NCBI RefSeq assembly: GCF_004299785.2 | Contig: NZ_CP036246.2 | Span: 496,001 to 560,000 of the forward strand | Direction: 5' to 3' | Origin: Arcobacter porcinus | GTDB lineage: Bacteria; Campylobacterota; Campylobacteria; Campylobacterales; Arcobacteraceae | DNA length: 64,000 nucleotides | Shown here: piece by piece, positions 54,277 through 63,104 of the stretch | How positions within the stretch are numbered: the stretch's first letter is position 1 | How the letters are laid out: each line of letters starts with the position of its first letter | Notes under the pieces: model-generated | The model's database searches: none | What the model was told of the DNA's origin: nothing | The model's input: only the letters and a program-made list of their open reading frames with translations | Position numbers and translations under genes: made by a program

Positions 54277-55227
54277 TTAGATTTTTATCTCTAAACCTTT
54301 TTTCTCTTCAAGTCCAAGCATAATATTCATACATTGAACAGCAGCACCACTTGCACCTTTACCAAGATTATCTAATCTTGAAATTACTACTAAATCAGTT
54401 TTATTATCATAAACTGAGATTTCTAAAGAGTTTGTATTATTACAAGACATTGGATTTAATAAACCATTTTCTAAATAGTTATCATTATCTTCAATAGTTC
54501 TTATAAATAATTCATTGTTGTAATATCTTTTATAGATATTAAGTAATTCTTTACGGCTTAATTGTTTTTTCATTTTTGATTTTTCAATATAAGAAATTAC
54601 TAGCATTCCTTGTTTAAAATTTCCAACACTTGGAGTAAAAATAGGAGCTTTATCTGTTTTAAGAACATATTTCATCTCTGGAAGATGTTTATGATTTAAA
54701 CTTAAAGCATAAGGTCTTTGACCACCAATTGTATCAAAGTTTCCATTTTCATAATCATTTATCATAGAAGTTCCACCACCACTATAACCTGTAATTGAGT
54801 GACAAATTAGTTTAAACCCTTTACCTAATATTTTATTTTTAAAAAGAGGTTTCATAGCTACTATTAAACCACTTGCATGACAACCTGGTACACAAACTCT
54901 TTTTGAGTTTTTTATTTTATCTCTTTGCTTACTTGTAAGTTCAGGTATTCCATAAACCCAAGATGGATTGGTTCTAAAAGCTGTACTTGCATCAATTACT
55001 TTTACATTTTCATTTGTAATTAAACTTACAGACTCTTTTGATGCAACATCAGGAAGACATAAAAATACTAAATCAGCACTATTTAAAAGCTCTTTCCTTT
55101 TATCTATATCTTTTTTATCTTTTTCATCTATTGTAAGAAGTTCCAACTCTTCTCTATCTTTTAACATATCATGGATTTTTAAACCTGTTGTTCCATGTTG
55201 CCCATCCACAAATATTTTGAATTTCAT
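54277..55227 (-). CDS. argC: N-acetyl-gamma-glutamyl-phosphate reductase ArgC (short type)
   Basis: ArgC catalyses the third step of arginine synthesis. The 316-residue protein is of the shorter type 2: N-terminal VDGQHGTTGLKIHDML, LVFLCLPDVASKESV, the catalytic Cys in CVPGCHASGLIVAMKP, and SITGYSGGGTSMINDYE and LDNLGKGASGAAVQCMN. Ten bases separate its stop codon from IS256 copy 2. Its arginine link to speA nearby is by pathway only; other genes lie between. Confidence 0.93.
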   Translation of the reverse strand: MKFKIFVDGQHGTTGLKIHDMLKDREELELLTIDEKDKKDIDKRKELLNSADLVFLCLPDVASKESVSLITNENVKVIDASTAFRTNPSWVYGIPELTSKQRDKIKNSKRVCVPGCHASGLIVAMKPLFKNKILGKGFKLICHSITGYSGGGTSMINDYENGNFDTIGGQRPYALSLNHKHLPEMKYVLKTDKAPIFTPSVGNFKQGMLVISYIEKSKMKKQLSRKELLNIYKRYYNNELFIRTIEDNDNYLENGLLNPMSCNNTNSLEISVYDNKTDLVVISRLDNLGKGASGAAVQCMNIMLGLEEKKGLEIKI

Positions 55228-55291
55228 TTTTTGCCTTAAATATAATATAATTTTTTAGAATTTTATCCAAAACTATCTTTTTTTGAACTTT

Positions 55292-55786
55292 TTATTTACT
55301 CCACCACATTCTTAAGTATAGACCAAAAGTTGATGTATATCCAACTTCACTAAATTTTAGATTTTTTTTATCATCATATATGAAAGTTGTTGGAAAAGCA
55401 TTTACTTTAAAATGATTTGATAAATCTCCATCTTCATCATTTACAACTTTAAAAGAGAGATTGTTTTTTTCTAAATAATCTTTAATCTCTTCATTACTTC
55501 CTGATTGACTTGCTATTGTAATAACTTCAAAATCTTTAGAGATTTTTTCAATATTTTGTTCCTCAAGAGCACAAATAGGGCACCAAGTTGCCCAAAAATG
55601 TATCATAAGAGGTTTATTGGATTTAGCTTCATAAATTGAGCCATCAATTAAACTAAAACTATTTAAATCTAAACTACTATTATTTAAATCTTGAGATTTA
55701 AAATAACTAACTATATTCAATACTAAAATAAAAATAATTGAGTATTTTAGAAGCTCTTTTATAATTTTTTTTAATTTATTACTCAT
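55292..55786 (-). CDS. Membrane-anchored thioredoxin-like protein (TlpA/ScsD type)
   Basis: A 164-residue protein with one N-terminal transmembrane helix (~14-28) and a periplasmic thioredoxin fold. The active site is CPIC at 69-72 (HFWATWCPICALEEQN), with cis-Pro in NAFPTTFIYDD. It fits the protein disulfide oxidoreductases related to TlpA, ResA and ScsD. Substrates are unknown. ATGAGTAATAAATTA is the start, with AAAGGAAAT upstream. Confidence 0.85.
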   Translation of the reverse strand: MSNKLKKIIKELLKYSIIFILVLNIVSYFKSQDLNNSSLDLNSFSLIDGSIYEAKSNKPLMIHFWATWCPICALEEQNIEKISKDFEVITIASQSGSNEEIKDYLEKNNLSFKVVNDEDGDLSNHFKVNAFPTTFIYDDKKNLKFSEVGYTSTFGLYLRMWWSK

Positions 55787-55881
55787 AAATTTCCTTTATA
55801 ATTTTCTAATCTTAACATTTTAAGTTAAACTAACTCTTTTTAATATATGATTTTTAAAATATATCAATATTTAGGATAAAT

Positions 55882-56115
55882 ATGTTTGATTTTATAATAA
55901 AAATATTCTCTAAAAAGAAACAAAAGATAAAAAGAGAGAAAACTTTTGTTTGTAAACATTGTAAACTTACTTGTAATAATTGTACCTCTATGTTTTGTTA
56001 CTCTTGTCATTCAAATATTAATAATCCTTGTCCAAAATGTGGTAAAACCAATCAAATGGAAGTAAAAGAGAGAATTAATACAAATGAATATTTAGTTCCT
56101 ACAAAAAGAAACTAA
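55882..56115 (+). CDS. Small protein with four CxxC motifs (double zinc ribbon)
   Basis: A 77-residue protein with a hydrophobic, basic N-terminus (MFDFIIKIFSKKKQK) and four CxxC pairs (24/27, 31/34, 39/42, 50/53): CKHC, CNNC, CYSC and CPKC. These could bind two zinc ions. No family is recognised. It lies between divergent and convergent unrelated genes. Start follows TAGGATAAAT. Confidence 0.6.
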   Translation: MFDFIIKIFSKKKQKIKREKTFVCKHCKLTCNNCTSMFCYSCHSNINNPCPKCGKTNQMEVKERINTNEYLVPTKRN

Positions 56116-56131
56116 GAAAAACTTAGTTTCT
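56107..56131. terminator. Hairpin between convergent zinc-ribbon and TauE genes
   Basis: AGAAACTAAG and CTTAGTTTCT form a perfect 10-bp stem with an A5 loop, overlapping the stop codon of the zinc-ribbon gene. U-tracts are weak; possible terminator for both genes. Confidence 0.5.
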
Positions 56132-56870
56132 AATCAAAGAAAGTTTTGTAAATAGTTACAATTAAAACTAAAAGATTAAGAATTAAAACAAAATTTTTAT
56201 AAGAAGTAGATTTCGTTTTCTCTTTTATTTTTATACCAAAATATACTCCAATAAGTGAACCAACTCCAATAATTAAACCTTCATAAAAAAGCATATTCCC
56301 AAATAAAGATGTAGAAATAAAACCACCAAAAGATGAGAATATTACAAAAAATAGACCAAGTGCAGTTGCTACTTTTAAATCATACTTTAAAAATCCAACT
56401 AAAATAGGAAGTAAGATTAAAGAGCCACCAATTCCTATACTCATAGCAAATATTCCTACAAGATAACCTATGAAGATTAAAGTAATAACACTCTTTCTTG
56501 GAGCTACAATTTGTGTTGAAGCTGGAGCTTTAAAAAGTGTATAAATTGTATATAATAAAACTGCTATAAAAAGATATTGAAGATAAATATCAGGAACTTT
56601 TGGTAGAAAATAACCACTAGTAAGCCCACCAAAACTTGATCCAATTCCTAAAATAATACCATCTCTTAAAAAGTTTTTAATTTTTTGGAAGTTTAAATAA
56701 GATCCATAAATTGAAGAAAAAACCATTTGCATAATTGATATTGATACAGCTTCCTTCATTCCATAATTTGCAAGAAGAAGTAGGGGAATTAAAATACTTC
56801 CCCCTCCAATTCCAAAAAAACCAGATGAAAAACCAGTAACTAAACCAAAAATAATTAGATTAATATCCAT
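56130..56870 (-). CDS. TauE/SafE family membrane permease
   Basis: A 246-residue protein with about eight helices of the TauE/SafE (DUF81) family, often exporters of sulfite, sulfoacetate or other organosulfur anions. The repeated motifs FSSGFFGIGGGSILIPLLL and VGIFAMSIGIGGSLILLPIL are typical. The gene is four bases downstream of cysE, the first step of cysteine synthesis, so a sulfur-related function is plausible but unproven. Confidence 0.85.
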   Translation of the reverse strand: MDINLIIFGLVTGFSSGFFGIGGGSILIPLLLLANYGMKEAVSISIMQMVFSSIYGSYLNFQKIKNFLRDGIILGIGSSFGGLTSGYFLPKVPDIYLQYLFIAVLLYTIYTLFKAPASTQIVAPRKSVITLIFIGYLVGIFAMSIGIGGSLILLPILVGFLKYDLKVATALGLFFVIFSSFGGFISTSLFGNMLFYEGLIIGVGSLIGVYFGIKIKEKTKSTSYKNFVLILNLLVLIVTIYKTFFD

Positions 56871-56874
56871 ATTC

Positions 56875-57612
56875 TTACTTCTTAATAGTATTTAAAGCTT
56901 CTAAAAAGTCGTCATATTCTTTTTCCAAAGCTTCATTTTTTTCAGCTAAAGTACAATTTGGCTCTTTTTTTATAGAGTGTTCAAGATTTGAAATTCTATT
57001 GATTAGATATCTAAACATCTCTTTACTAACATCAGGTAGTTCATTGTGTGCTAATTTATCTTTTCTTTGATCTTTTTTAATAATTCTTGCAGGAACTCCA
57101 ACAGCAGTTGAATTTTCAGGAACATCAACTACAACAACAGAGTTTGCTCCAATTTTAGAGTTTGCTCCAATAGTAATATCACCTAAAATTTTTGCTCCAC
57201 TTCCTAAAACAACATTTGATTTGATTGTTGGATGTCTTTTCCCTTTGTTTAGACTCACTCCTCCCAAAGTTACGCCTTGATAAATTAATACATCATCTTC
57301 AACAATAGCAGTTGCTCCAATTACAACTCCAATTGCGTGATCTATAAAAACTCTTCTTCCTATTGTACAAGCTGGATGAATATCTGTTTTTGTTAAAAAA
57401 GTTGATATTCCAGAGATTGCACGAGCAATTTTTTTAAAACCTTTTTTATAAAGTCTGTTTGCAACTCTATAATTTATAATTGCCCAAACACCTGGGTAAT
57501 TAAAAAATAGCTCAAAGTTTGAATCAAGAACAGGATCATTTAATTTTGGTACAGAAAAATCCTCTTTGATTAGTTTCCATAAAGATAGTTCTTTATTATT
57601 TTCACTCGTCAT
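56875..57612 (-). CDS. cysE: Serine O-acetyltransferase CysE
   Basis: CysE makes O-acetylserine, the precursor of cysteine. The N-terminal helical domain is followed by the left-handed beta-helix of hexapeptide repeats: DIHPACTIGRRVFIDHAIGV, VIGATAIVEDDVLIYQGVTL, GGVSLNKGKRHPTIKSNV and GSGAKILGDITIGANSKI. A C-terminal coiled extension (~200-245) is added. It overlaps the end of speA by 11 bases; order cysE-speA-hisS-tmk-coaD-ubiX is the same as in C. jejuni to my memory. Confidence 0.94.
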   Translation of the reverse strand: MTSENNKELSLWKLIKEDFSVPKLNDPVLDSNFELFFNYPGVWAIINYRVANRLYKKGFKKIARAISGISTFLTKTDIHPACTIGRRVFIDHAIGVVIGATAIVEDDVLIYQGVTLGGVSLNKGKRHPTIKSNVVLGSGAKILGDITIGANSKIGANSVVVVDVPENSTAVGVPARIIKKDQRKDKLAHNELPDVSKEMFRYLINRISNLEHSIKKEPNCTLAEKNEALEKEYDDFLEALNTIKK

Positions 57613-59413
57613 AATAACTCCAGATTGTTTTTAAATAGCTATTGTCATTTAAATATTTTTTTACTATTTCATATGTTTCAAAAGGTAAACTTCTACTTAA
57701 AATTGTTTGTATCTCTTGTGTATCATAATCTATATCATCTAAAATATCTATAATCTTTTGTGATTCAAGTAGTTTCTCTAAAATCACCTCTTCATCTTTA
57801 AATACAATATTTATCTCTGTTGGATGAGAAAAAAGGTTGTGCTTCATTCCTAATGTATCTTGATAAGCTCCAACATTAAAGAATGCTAAAAAATAATCCT
57901 CTTTATTTAGATTTACATCATGTAAATATAAAGGTTTTTGCATATCAAAAGGAATTTCTCCATCACTATCACAAGTAATATCCCATAAAGATGCTCTTCT
58001 AGTTGGTTTCTTATCCAAATGAGTTATTGGCATAATAGGAAACTCTTGATTTATTCCCCAATAGTCTGGTAATGATTGGAATAAAGAGAAGTTAAGAAGA
58101 TATTTTTCTTGAATATTTTTATCAAATCTTTTTAACTCTTCATAATCTTCAATTTCTAGTAATGAAGTAGCTTTTTTTATAATTTGATGAGTTAAAATTT
58201 CAGCATTTGATCTATCTTGTAAATCTATATAACCTAAATCAAAAAGAGTTAAAAGAGATTCAAGGTGATCTATACTATCGTGCATAAACTCATAAGCTTT
58301 TTTCTTTGTCATATCTTTAAATAGTTCATAAAGTTCTTGAATTAAAGGTGGATTTACCTCTTTTAATTTTAGATGATCTAACTCATATTCAGCTGAAAAT
58401 AGTTCTAAAACAGGAGCTATTAAAACAGTTGAAGCAGCACTTATAAATCTTCCAGATTCTGTAAAAATATTTGGTTCTTCAACACCTTTTTGTCTTGCAA
58501 TCTCTTTTAATGTAAAAACGACATCACTTGCAAACTCATTTAATGAGTAGAAAATTGTTCTTTCATAAGCACTATATTCTACACTTAAACCACCACCAAT
58601 ATTTATAGAACTTAGGTTCTTTGCACCTAAATTTTTAAGTTCAGCATAAATATGTCCAGATTCTCTAAGTGCTTTTTTTAATGGTTTAATTGTATTCATA
58701 GCCGAACCAATATGGAAATGAATCATAGTAAGAAGATCTTCTAATTTATTAGCTTTCATTAGCTCATATGCTTCTAGTATTTCAGTTGATGTAAGACCAA
58801 ATTTTGAGTCAATTCCACCACTTTTTGCCCAAACACCACTTCCTCCACTATGAAGTCTAACTCTAATTCCTACATTTGGTGCTTCAAGTTTTGTTTCATT
58901 AAATACTTCAATTATCATTTCAAGTTCATTTAAACCTTCTATAATAACTGTAATATCATGTCCCATACTTTTTGCAATAAAACAAAGATGAATCATCTCT
59001 TTATCTTTAAAACCATTTACTGTAATTGGGCTTCCCATATTGTTGTAAGTCATAGCAAGAATTAGTTCAGCTTTACTTCCAGCTTCAAGACCATAATTAT
59101 ACTTTTTACCAGCTGCTATTAATGGATGAATAAAGTTTGGTAGTTGATTTACTTTTAAAGGAAAAACAGCATTGAAACTTCCCTTATAATCATACTCTTT
59201 AATACTTGATTGAAATGCATTAAATAGAGTTTTAATCTGTTTCTTTGTGATATGAGGGAATCTTAAAAGTAAAGGACCTTTAAAACCTTGTTTTCTAATA
59301 TCTTTAGTTATAGAGATTAAAGAAGGATAAGGTTTGTAATTTACTTTTACAAGACCATCTTCAACAAAGAAATTATCATTTCCCCAAATATCAATTCCAT
59401 ATTTACTTTTCAT
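57602..59413 (-). CDS. speA: Biosynthetic arginine decarboxylase SpeA
   Basis: SpeA converts arginine to agmatine, the first step of polyamine synthesis. The 603-residue fold-III PLP enzyme has YGIDIWGNDNFFVEDGLVKV at the start, the PLP lysine in NAVFPLKVNQLPNFI, HFHIGSAMNTIKPLKKAL and SINIGGGLSVEYSA, and the late catalytic segment WDITCDSDGEIPFD. Length is normal. It lies two bases after hisS in the operon. Confidence 0.95.
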   Translation of the reverse strand: MKSKYGIDIWGNDNFFVEDGLVKVNYKPYPSLISITKDIRKQGFKGPLLLRFPHITKKQIKTLFNAFQSSIKEYDYKGSFNAVFPLKVNQLPNFIHPLIAAGKKYNYGLEAGSKAELILAMTYNNMGSPITVNGFKDKEMIHLCFIAKSMGHDITVIIEGLNELEMIIEVFNETKLEAPNVGIRVRLHSGGSGVWAKSGGIDSKFGLTSTEILEAYELMKANKLEDLLTMIHFHIGSAMNTIKPLKKALRESGHIYAELKNLGAKNLSSINIGGGLSVEYSAYERTIFYSLNEFASDVVFTLKEIARQKGVEEPNIFTESGRFISAASTVLIAPVLELFSAEYELDHLKLKEVNPPLIQELYELFKDMTKKKAYEFMHDSIDHLESLLTLFDLGYIDLQDRSNAEILTHQIIKKATSLLEIEDYEELKRFDKNIQEKYLLNFSLFQSLPDYWGINQEFPIMPITHLDKKPTRRASLWDITCDSDGEIPFDMQKPLYLHDVNLNKEDYFLAFFNVGAYQDTLGMKHNLFSHPTEINIVFKDEEVILEKLLESQKIIDILDDIDYDTQEIQTILSRSLPFETYEIVKKYLNDNSYLKTIWSYYDE

Positions 59414-59415
59414 AT

Positions 59416-60636
59416 TTAAAATTCCTCTATATTAATATTTTTTTCTTCTTTTGTTTCTATATTCTTTACAAAAACTTGATTATTTTTTAACTCATTTTCT
59501 CCAATAAGTGCAACAATATTACATCCTTGCTTCTCTGCATTTGCAAAATGTTTAGCAAAAGCTCTTGGATTATAATCAAAATAAGTTTTACACTCTTTTC
59601 TTTTTTTATTTACAAGTTTAAAAGCACTATTTAAAGAGTTTTCATCTAAAACTCCAATATAAATAGAGTCATCTTTTTCTTCTTTTTTTACAATTAGTTC
59701 TAAAAGTCTTTCTATTCCAATAGCAAAACCAATTCCAGCAGTGCTTCTTCCACCTAAATATTCAACCAACCTATCATATCTTCCACCACCAGCTATTGCA
59801 CTTTGAGCACCAATTTCAGTGCTAATAAACTCAAAAGCTGTTTTATTATAATAATCAAGACCTCTTACAAGATTTGAATCAATTTCATAAGAGATATTGT
59901 TAAAACTCAAAATCTCTTTTAATTTTTTAAAATCATTATTGCAAGAATTACAAAGATTATCTGTAATTTTTGGAGAGTTCTTTAGTAAAGATTGACATTT
60001 TTCATTTTTACAATCTAAAACTCTAATAGGATTTGTCAATATTCTTCTAGTACAATCTTCGCAAAGCTCTTCTTGAAAACTTGTAAGCTCTTTAACTAAA
60101 TTTTCTTTATATTTTGGCATACAATCATTACATCCAAGAGAGTTTAGTTTTAGTGTAAAGTTTATTTCAAAGAAATCCAAAATATCTTTTATAAGCATTA
60201 TAATATTTGCATCTTCATAAACATTATCTATTCCAAAAACTTCACAACCAAATTGGTGAAACTCTCTTAATCTTCCTTTTTGAGGTCTTTCATATCTAAA
60301 CATAGGTCCAAAGTAGTACCATTTATAAGTTCCACCAGCACGATCAAGCTTTTTTTCTACAAAATGTCTTACAACTCCAGCTGTTCCTTCAGGTCTTAAG
60401 CAAACATCATTTTGACCTTTATCTATAAATTGATACATCTCTTTATTTACAATATCACTACTCTCTCCAACACTTCTTCTAAAAAGTGCAGTCTCTTCTA
60501 AAAGTGGAGTTTCAATATATGAAAAACCATATTTTTGTGCTATTTTTGAAGCATTTTCAATAAAATATGTAAATAATTTACTCTCATCATTTACAATATC
60601 TTTCATTCCTCTTAGGCTTTGAATTGTTTTAGTCAT
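59416..60636 (-). CDS. hisS: Histidyl-tRNA synthetase HisS
   Basis: HisS charges tRNA-His. Class II motifs include LRGMKDI, RPEGTAGVVRHFVEKKL (motif 2 with MFRYERPQKGRLREFHQFGCE) and the histidine-A motif LVRGLDYYNKTAFEFI, with GGGRYDRL and GIGFAIGIERLLEL. A cysteine-rich insert (LGCNDCMP, CEDCTRRIL, LCNSCNND) may bind zinc. Length (406 residues) is normal. The start overlaps the end of tmk by eight bases. Confidence 0.96.
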   Translation of the reverse strand: MTKTIQSLRGMKDIVNDESKLFTYFIENASKIAQKYGFSYIETPLLEETALFRRSVGESSDIVNKEMYQFIDKGQNDVCLRPEGTAGVVRHFVEKKLDRAGGTYKWYYFGPMFRYERPQKGRLREFHQFGCEVFGIDNVYEDANIIMLIKDILDFFEINFTLKLNSLGCNDCMPKYKENLVKELTSFQEELCEDCTRRILTNPIRVLDCKNEKCQSLLKNSPKITDNLCNSCNNDFKKLKEILSFNNISYEIDSNLVRGLDYYNKTAFEFISTEIGAQSAIAGGGRYDRLVEYLGGRSTAGIGFAIGIERLLELIVKKEEKDDSIYIGVLDENSLNSAFKLVNKKRKECKTYFDYNPRAFAKHFANAEKQGCNIVALIGENELKNNQVFVKNIETKEEKNINIEEF

Positions 60637-61195
60637 TTATAAAATCCTCAATTTTTTGTGCAATATTCTCTATAGAATCACTTGCATCTATAAAAATATA
60701 ATCTATTTTTAGTTTTAAAATAGTCTGTTTTAATCTATCTTGAATAGACAAAAGATAATCACTTCCTCTTTTTTCTATACTATCATTCTCTTTTTTGCTT
60801 AATCTTTTTTCTAACTCATTTTTAGTAAGTTCAAGCAAAATTACTTTATTTGGAAAATTATTTGAAGTAGCAAAACGATTAAGTTCGATTAGTTTTTCCA
60901 TATCTTCATTTAAAGCATAAGCAATTCCAGATATAAAAGAACGATCACTTATTATTAGATTATCTTTATTTTTTAAAATAATCTCTTCTGTATGTTCAGC
61001 TCTATCAGCTAAAAACATAAACATCTCTGCTTTGCTACTTTGTGCTTCTCCACTTAAAATCATCTCTCTTAGTTTTATCCCAAGTTTTGTTCCACCTGGT
61101 TCTTTTGTAAAAACTGCTTCTTTAAATTTTGATTTTAAAATTTCAAGTTGAGTTGATTTTCCAGCTGTATCAATACCTTCAAGAACTACATACAT
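60629..61195 (-). CDS. tmk: Thymidylate kinase Tmk
   Basis: Tmk phosphorylates dTMP for DNA synthesis. The 188-residue protein has the P-loop VLEGIDTAGKSTQLE (the usual EGxDGxGKST with Thr in place of Gly), FTKEPGGTKLGIKLR, MFMFLADRAEHTEEI and ISDRSFISGIAYAL. Length is slightly short but normal for the phylum. The start overlaps the coaD end by 10 bases. Confidence 0.95.
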   Translation of the reverse strand: MYVVLEGIDTAGKSTQLEILKSKFKEAVFTKEPGGTKLGIKLREMILSGEAQSSKAEMFMFLADRAEHTEEIILKNKDNLIISDRSFISGIAYALNEDMEKLIELNRFATSNNFPNKVILLELTKNELEKRLSKKENDSIEKRGSDYLLSIQDRLKQTILKLKIDYIFIDASDSIENIAQKIEDFIND

Positions 61196-61680
61196 TCTAT
61201 AACCTCTTTTGGTACAAGATGGTCAAATTTACCTTCAAATCTTATTATTTCTCTAACTATTGTAGAACTCACAAAAGCATGTTCTAAAGTTGGCATTAAA
61301 TAAACTGTTTCAAGATTTTTGTTCAGTGAAGAGTTTGCATATCCCATTTGAAGTTCAAATTCAAAATCACTAACAGCTCTAAGACCTCTTATAATTGTAT
61401 TGATTTTTAAATCTTTTGCTAAATCCACAAGTAAAGTATCAAAACCAATTACTTTTACATTTTCCATATTTCTTGTAGCTGCTTTTACAAACTCTACTCT
61501 TTTATCATGATCATACATAGGTTTTTTTAATTCACTTTTAGCAACACTTATAATAACTTCCTCAAATATATTTGAGGCCCTTTTTATAATATCTAAATGA
61601 CCAATAGTAATTGGATCAAAAGTACCACTATAAATTGCTTTTTTATACGAACCTGAATAGTTGTAAATATCTTTTTGCAC
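61186..61680 (-). CDS. coaD: Phosphopantetheine adenylyltransferase CoaD
   Basis: CoaD forms dephospho-CoA. KKAIYSGTFDPITIGHLDIIKRA holds the nucleotidyl transferase T/HxGH motif, RGLRAVSDFEFELQM and VYLMPTLEHAFVSSTIVREI are typical. The start is uncertain because the residues before KKAIY are extra: GTG at 61680 has AGGTGG eight bases upstream and is preferred, while GTG at 61692 gives a four-residue longer protein overlapping ubiX. Length is ~164 residues. Confidence 0.93.
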   Translation of the reverse strand: MQKDIYNYSGSYKKAIYSGTFDPITIGHLDIIKRASNIFEEVIISVAKSELKKPMYDHDKRVEFVKAATRNMENVKVIGFDTLLVDLAKDLKINTIIRGLRAVSDFEFELQMGYANSSLNKNLETVYLMPTLEHAFVSSTIVREIIRFEGKFDHLVPKEVIECM

Positions 61681-61682
61681 TA

Positions 61683-62237
61683 CTATTTCCACCTTTTGTA
61701 TAAGTTATTTTCAATCTTTAATAGATCCATCCATTTTCCTATTAGGAAATTTTCCATATCTTCTAATTTTTGTTGAGAGCTATAATATCCCAAAATTGGA
61801 GGAGCTATTGTAACTCCAAGTTTTGAAAGTTTTAGCATATTTTCTAAAGATATAGAGTTAAAAGGAAGCTCTCTAGGAGATAAAACTATCTCTCTATTCT
61901 CTTTTAACATTACAGAAAATGCTCTTGTTATTAAACTATCAGCAATTCCAACCGCACACTTTGCTAAAGTATTTTGGCTACAAGGAAGAATAATCATCTT
62001 ATCAACCTTAAAAGAACCAGAAGCAATACTCGCACCAATATTTTTATCTTTAAAAATAGTAATGTTTTCTCTATTTTTAAACATATCTTTTATCTTTATT
62101 CCATTTTCAAGTTTTAAAGCTTTTTTTGAGCTTTTTGAAAAGACTAAAAATAGCTCAATATCTTTTGGAATTTGATTAATAAATTTTAAAGCTAAAGAAG
62201 CTCCACTAGCTCCACTAACTGCAACTGTTAATTTCAA
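61683..62237 (-). CDS. ubiX: Flavin prenyltransferase UbiX
   Basis: UbiX attaches dimethylallyl to FMN, producing the cofactor for UbiD decarboxylases. Visible are the flavoprotein start LTVAVSGASGASLALKFINQ, IASGSFKVDKMIILPCSQNTLAKCAVGIADSLITRA and VLSPRELPFNSISLENML. Length (184 residues) is normal. It is the first gene of the minus-strand operon running to cysE. Confidence 0.94.
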   Translation of the reverse strand: MKLTVAVSGASGASLALKFINQIPKDIELFLVFSKSSKKALKLENGIKIKDMFKNRENITIFKDKNIGASIASGSFKVDKMIILPCSQNTLAKCAVGIADSLITRAFSVMLKENREIVLSPRELPFNSISLENMLKLSKLGVTIAPPILGYYSSQQKLEDMENFLIGKWMDLLKIENNLYKRWK

Positions 62238-62367
62238 AAAAATCCTTAGTTAATCATTATTTATAAAAGCTTCAATAATATCCTAAAAAAACTTTAAAAT
62301 ATATTTTTATTGTTTTTTTGTATAAGCATTTGTTAATTTATTATTAAATAACATTTTGTATAAATTT

Positions 62368-62384
62368 AATAGTTTAAAACTATT
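62368..62384. promoter_or_regulatory. Palindrome at the recombinase promoter
   Basis: AATAGTTTAAAACTATT is a perfect 8-1-8 palindrome placed just after the -10 TATAAA (62359-62364) and over the expected transcription start. The gene product has a helix-turn-helix-like C-terminus, so self-repression at this site is a reasonable inference. AAAGGAAA precedes the ATG at 62401. Confidence 0.45.
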
Positions 62385-62400
62385 ACAATAAAGGAAAAAT

Positions 62401-63039
62401 ATGTCAAAAGTTTTTACCTATATACGAGGTAGTGAAGCTCAACAAGATTATGCACAAAATCAAAAAAAATCTATTGAAAATTACATTTTAAAAAAGAGAA
62501 TAGAAGTTTATAAAGAGATAGTAATTGAGATAAATAGACCACAAGAAGAGAGAAATCTTTTAAAACTTATAGAAAATTGTGAAAAAAATTCAACACTTAT
62601 TGTTGCAAATTTAAATGTATTTGGAAGAACAATAAATGCAATTCTAAAAATTGTAAAATATCTATTATCAAATAATATTAGAATAGTTGTTGTTGAACAA
62701 AATTTAGATTTATTAGATGAAAAAGATCCACTTGCAATTATGGTTTTAAATATAATTAGTGTTGCTGTAAATTTAGAAAAAGAGCTTCAAAGTTTAAGAA
62801 CAAAAGAGGCTTTAAATGCAAAAAAACTAGATGGAATAGCACTTGGAAAACCAATTGGAACTATTCAAAAGTCAAAATTTGATGAACATAGAGATAAAAT
62901 TGAAGAGCTTTTATCAATGGGAATGAGTGTTAGAAAGATTGCAAAACTTTTAGGATATAACAATCATATAGGGCTTAATAATTATGTAAAAAAAAGAGAT
63001 ATAAAAGAGCAAGTCTTAAAGAAGCAAGAGTTAATATAG
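62401..63039 (+). CDS. Serine-recombinase (resolvase) family protein with altered active site
   Basis: A 212-residue protein with resolvase N-terminal and HTH C-terminal domains. Residues YIRGS keep Arg9 and Ser11, equivalent to Arg8 and Ser10 of gamma-delta resolvase, and Arg51 and Arg76 are at expected positions. However LNVFGR replaces the usual LDRLGR, giving Asn72 and Val73 where Asp67 and Arg68 are normally found. The C-terminal LLSMGMSVRKIAKLLGY is a helix-turn-helix. The protein may bind DNA without normal strand exchange. Its neighbours rplI and hslV are housekeeping genes. Confidence 0.8.
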   Translation: MSKVFTYIRGSEAQQDYAQNQKKSIENYILKKRIEVYKEIVIEINRPQEERNLLKLIENCEKNSTLIVANLNVFGRTINAILKIVKYLLSNNIRIVVVEQNLDLLDEKDPLAIMVLNIISVAVNLEKELQSLRTKEALNAKKLDGIALGKPIGTIQKSKFDEHRDKIEELLSMGMSVRKIAKLLGYNNHIGLNNYVKKRDIKEQVLKKQELI

Positions 63040-63104
63040 TATTTTATTAGCCTTTAACAAAATTATAGTAAAATAATGACTTAAAAATAATGGGAGTTTT
63101 ATAA

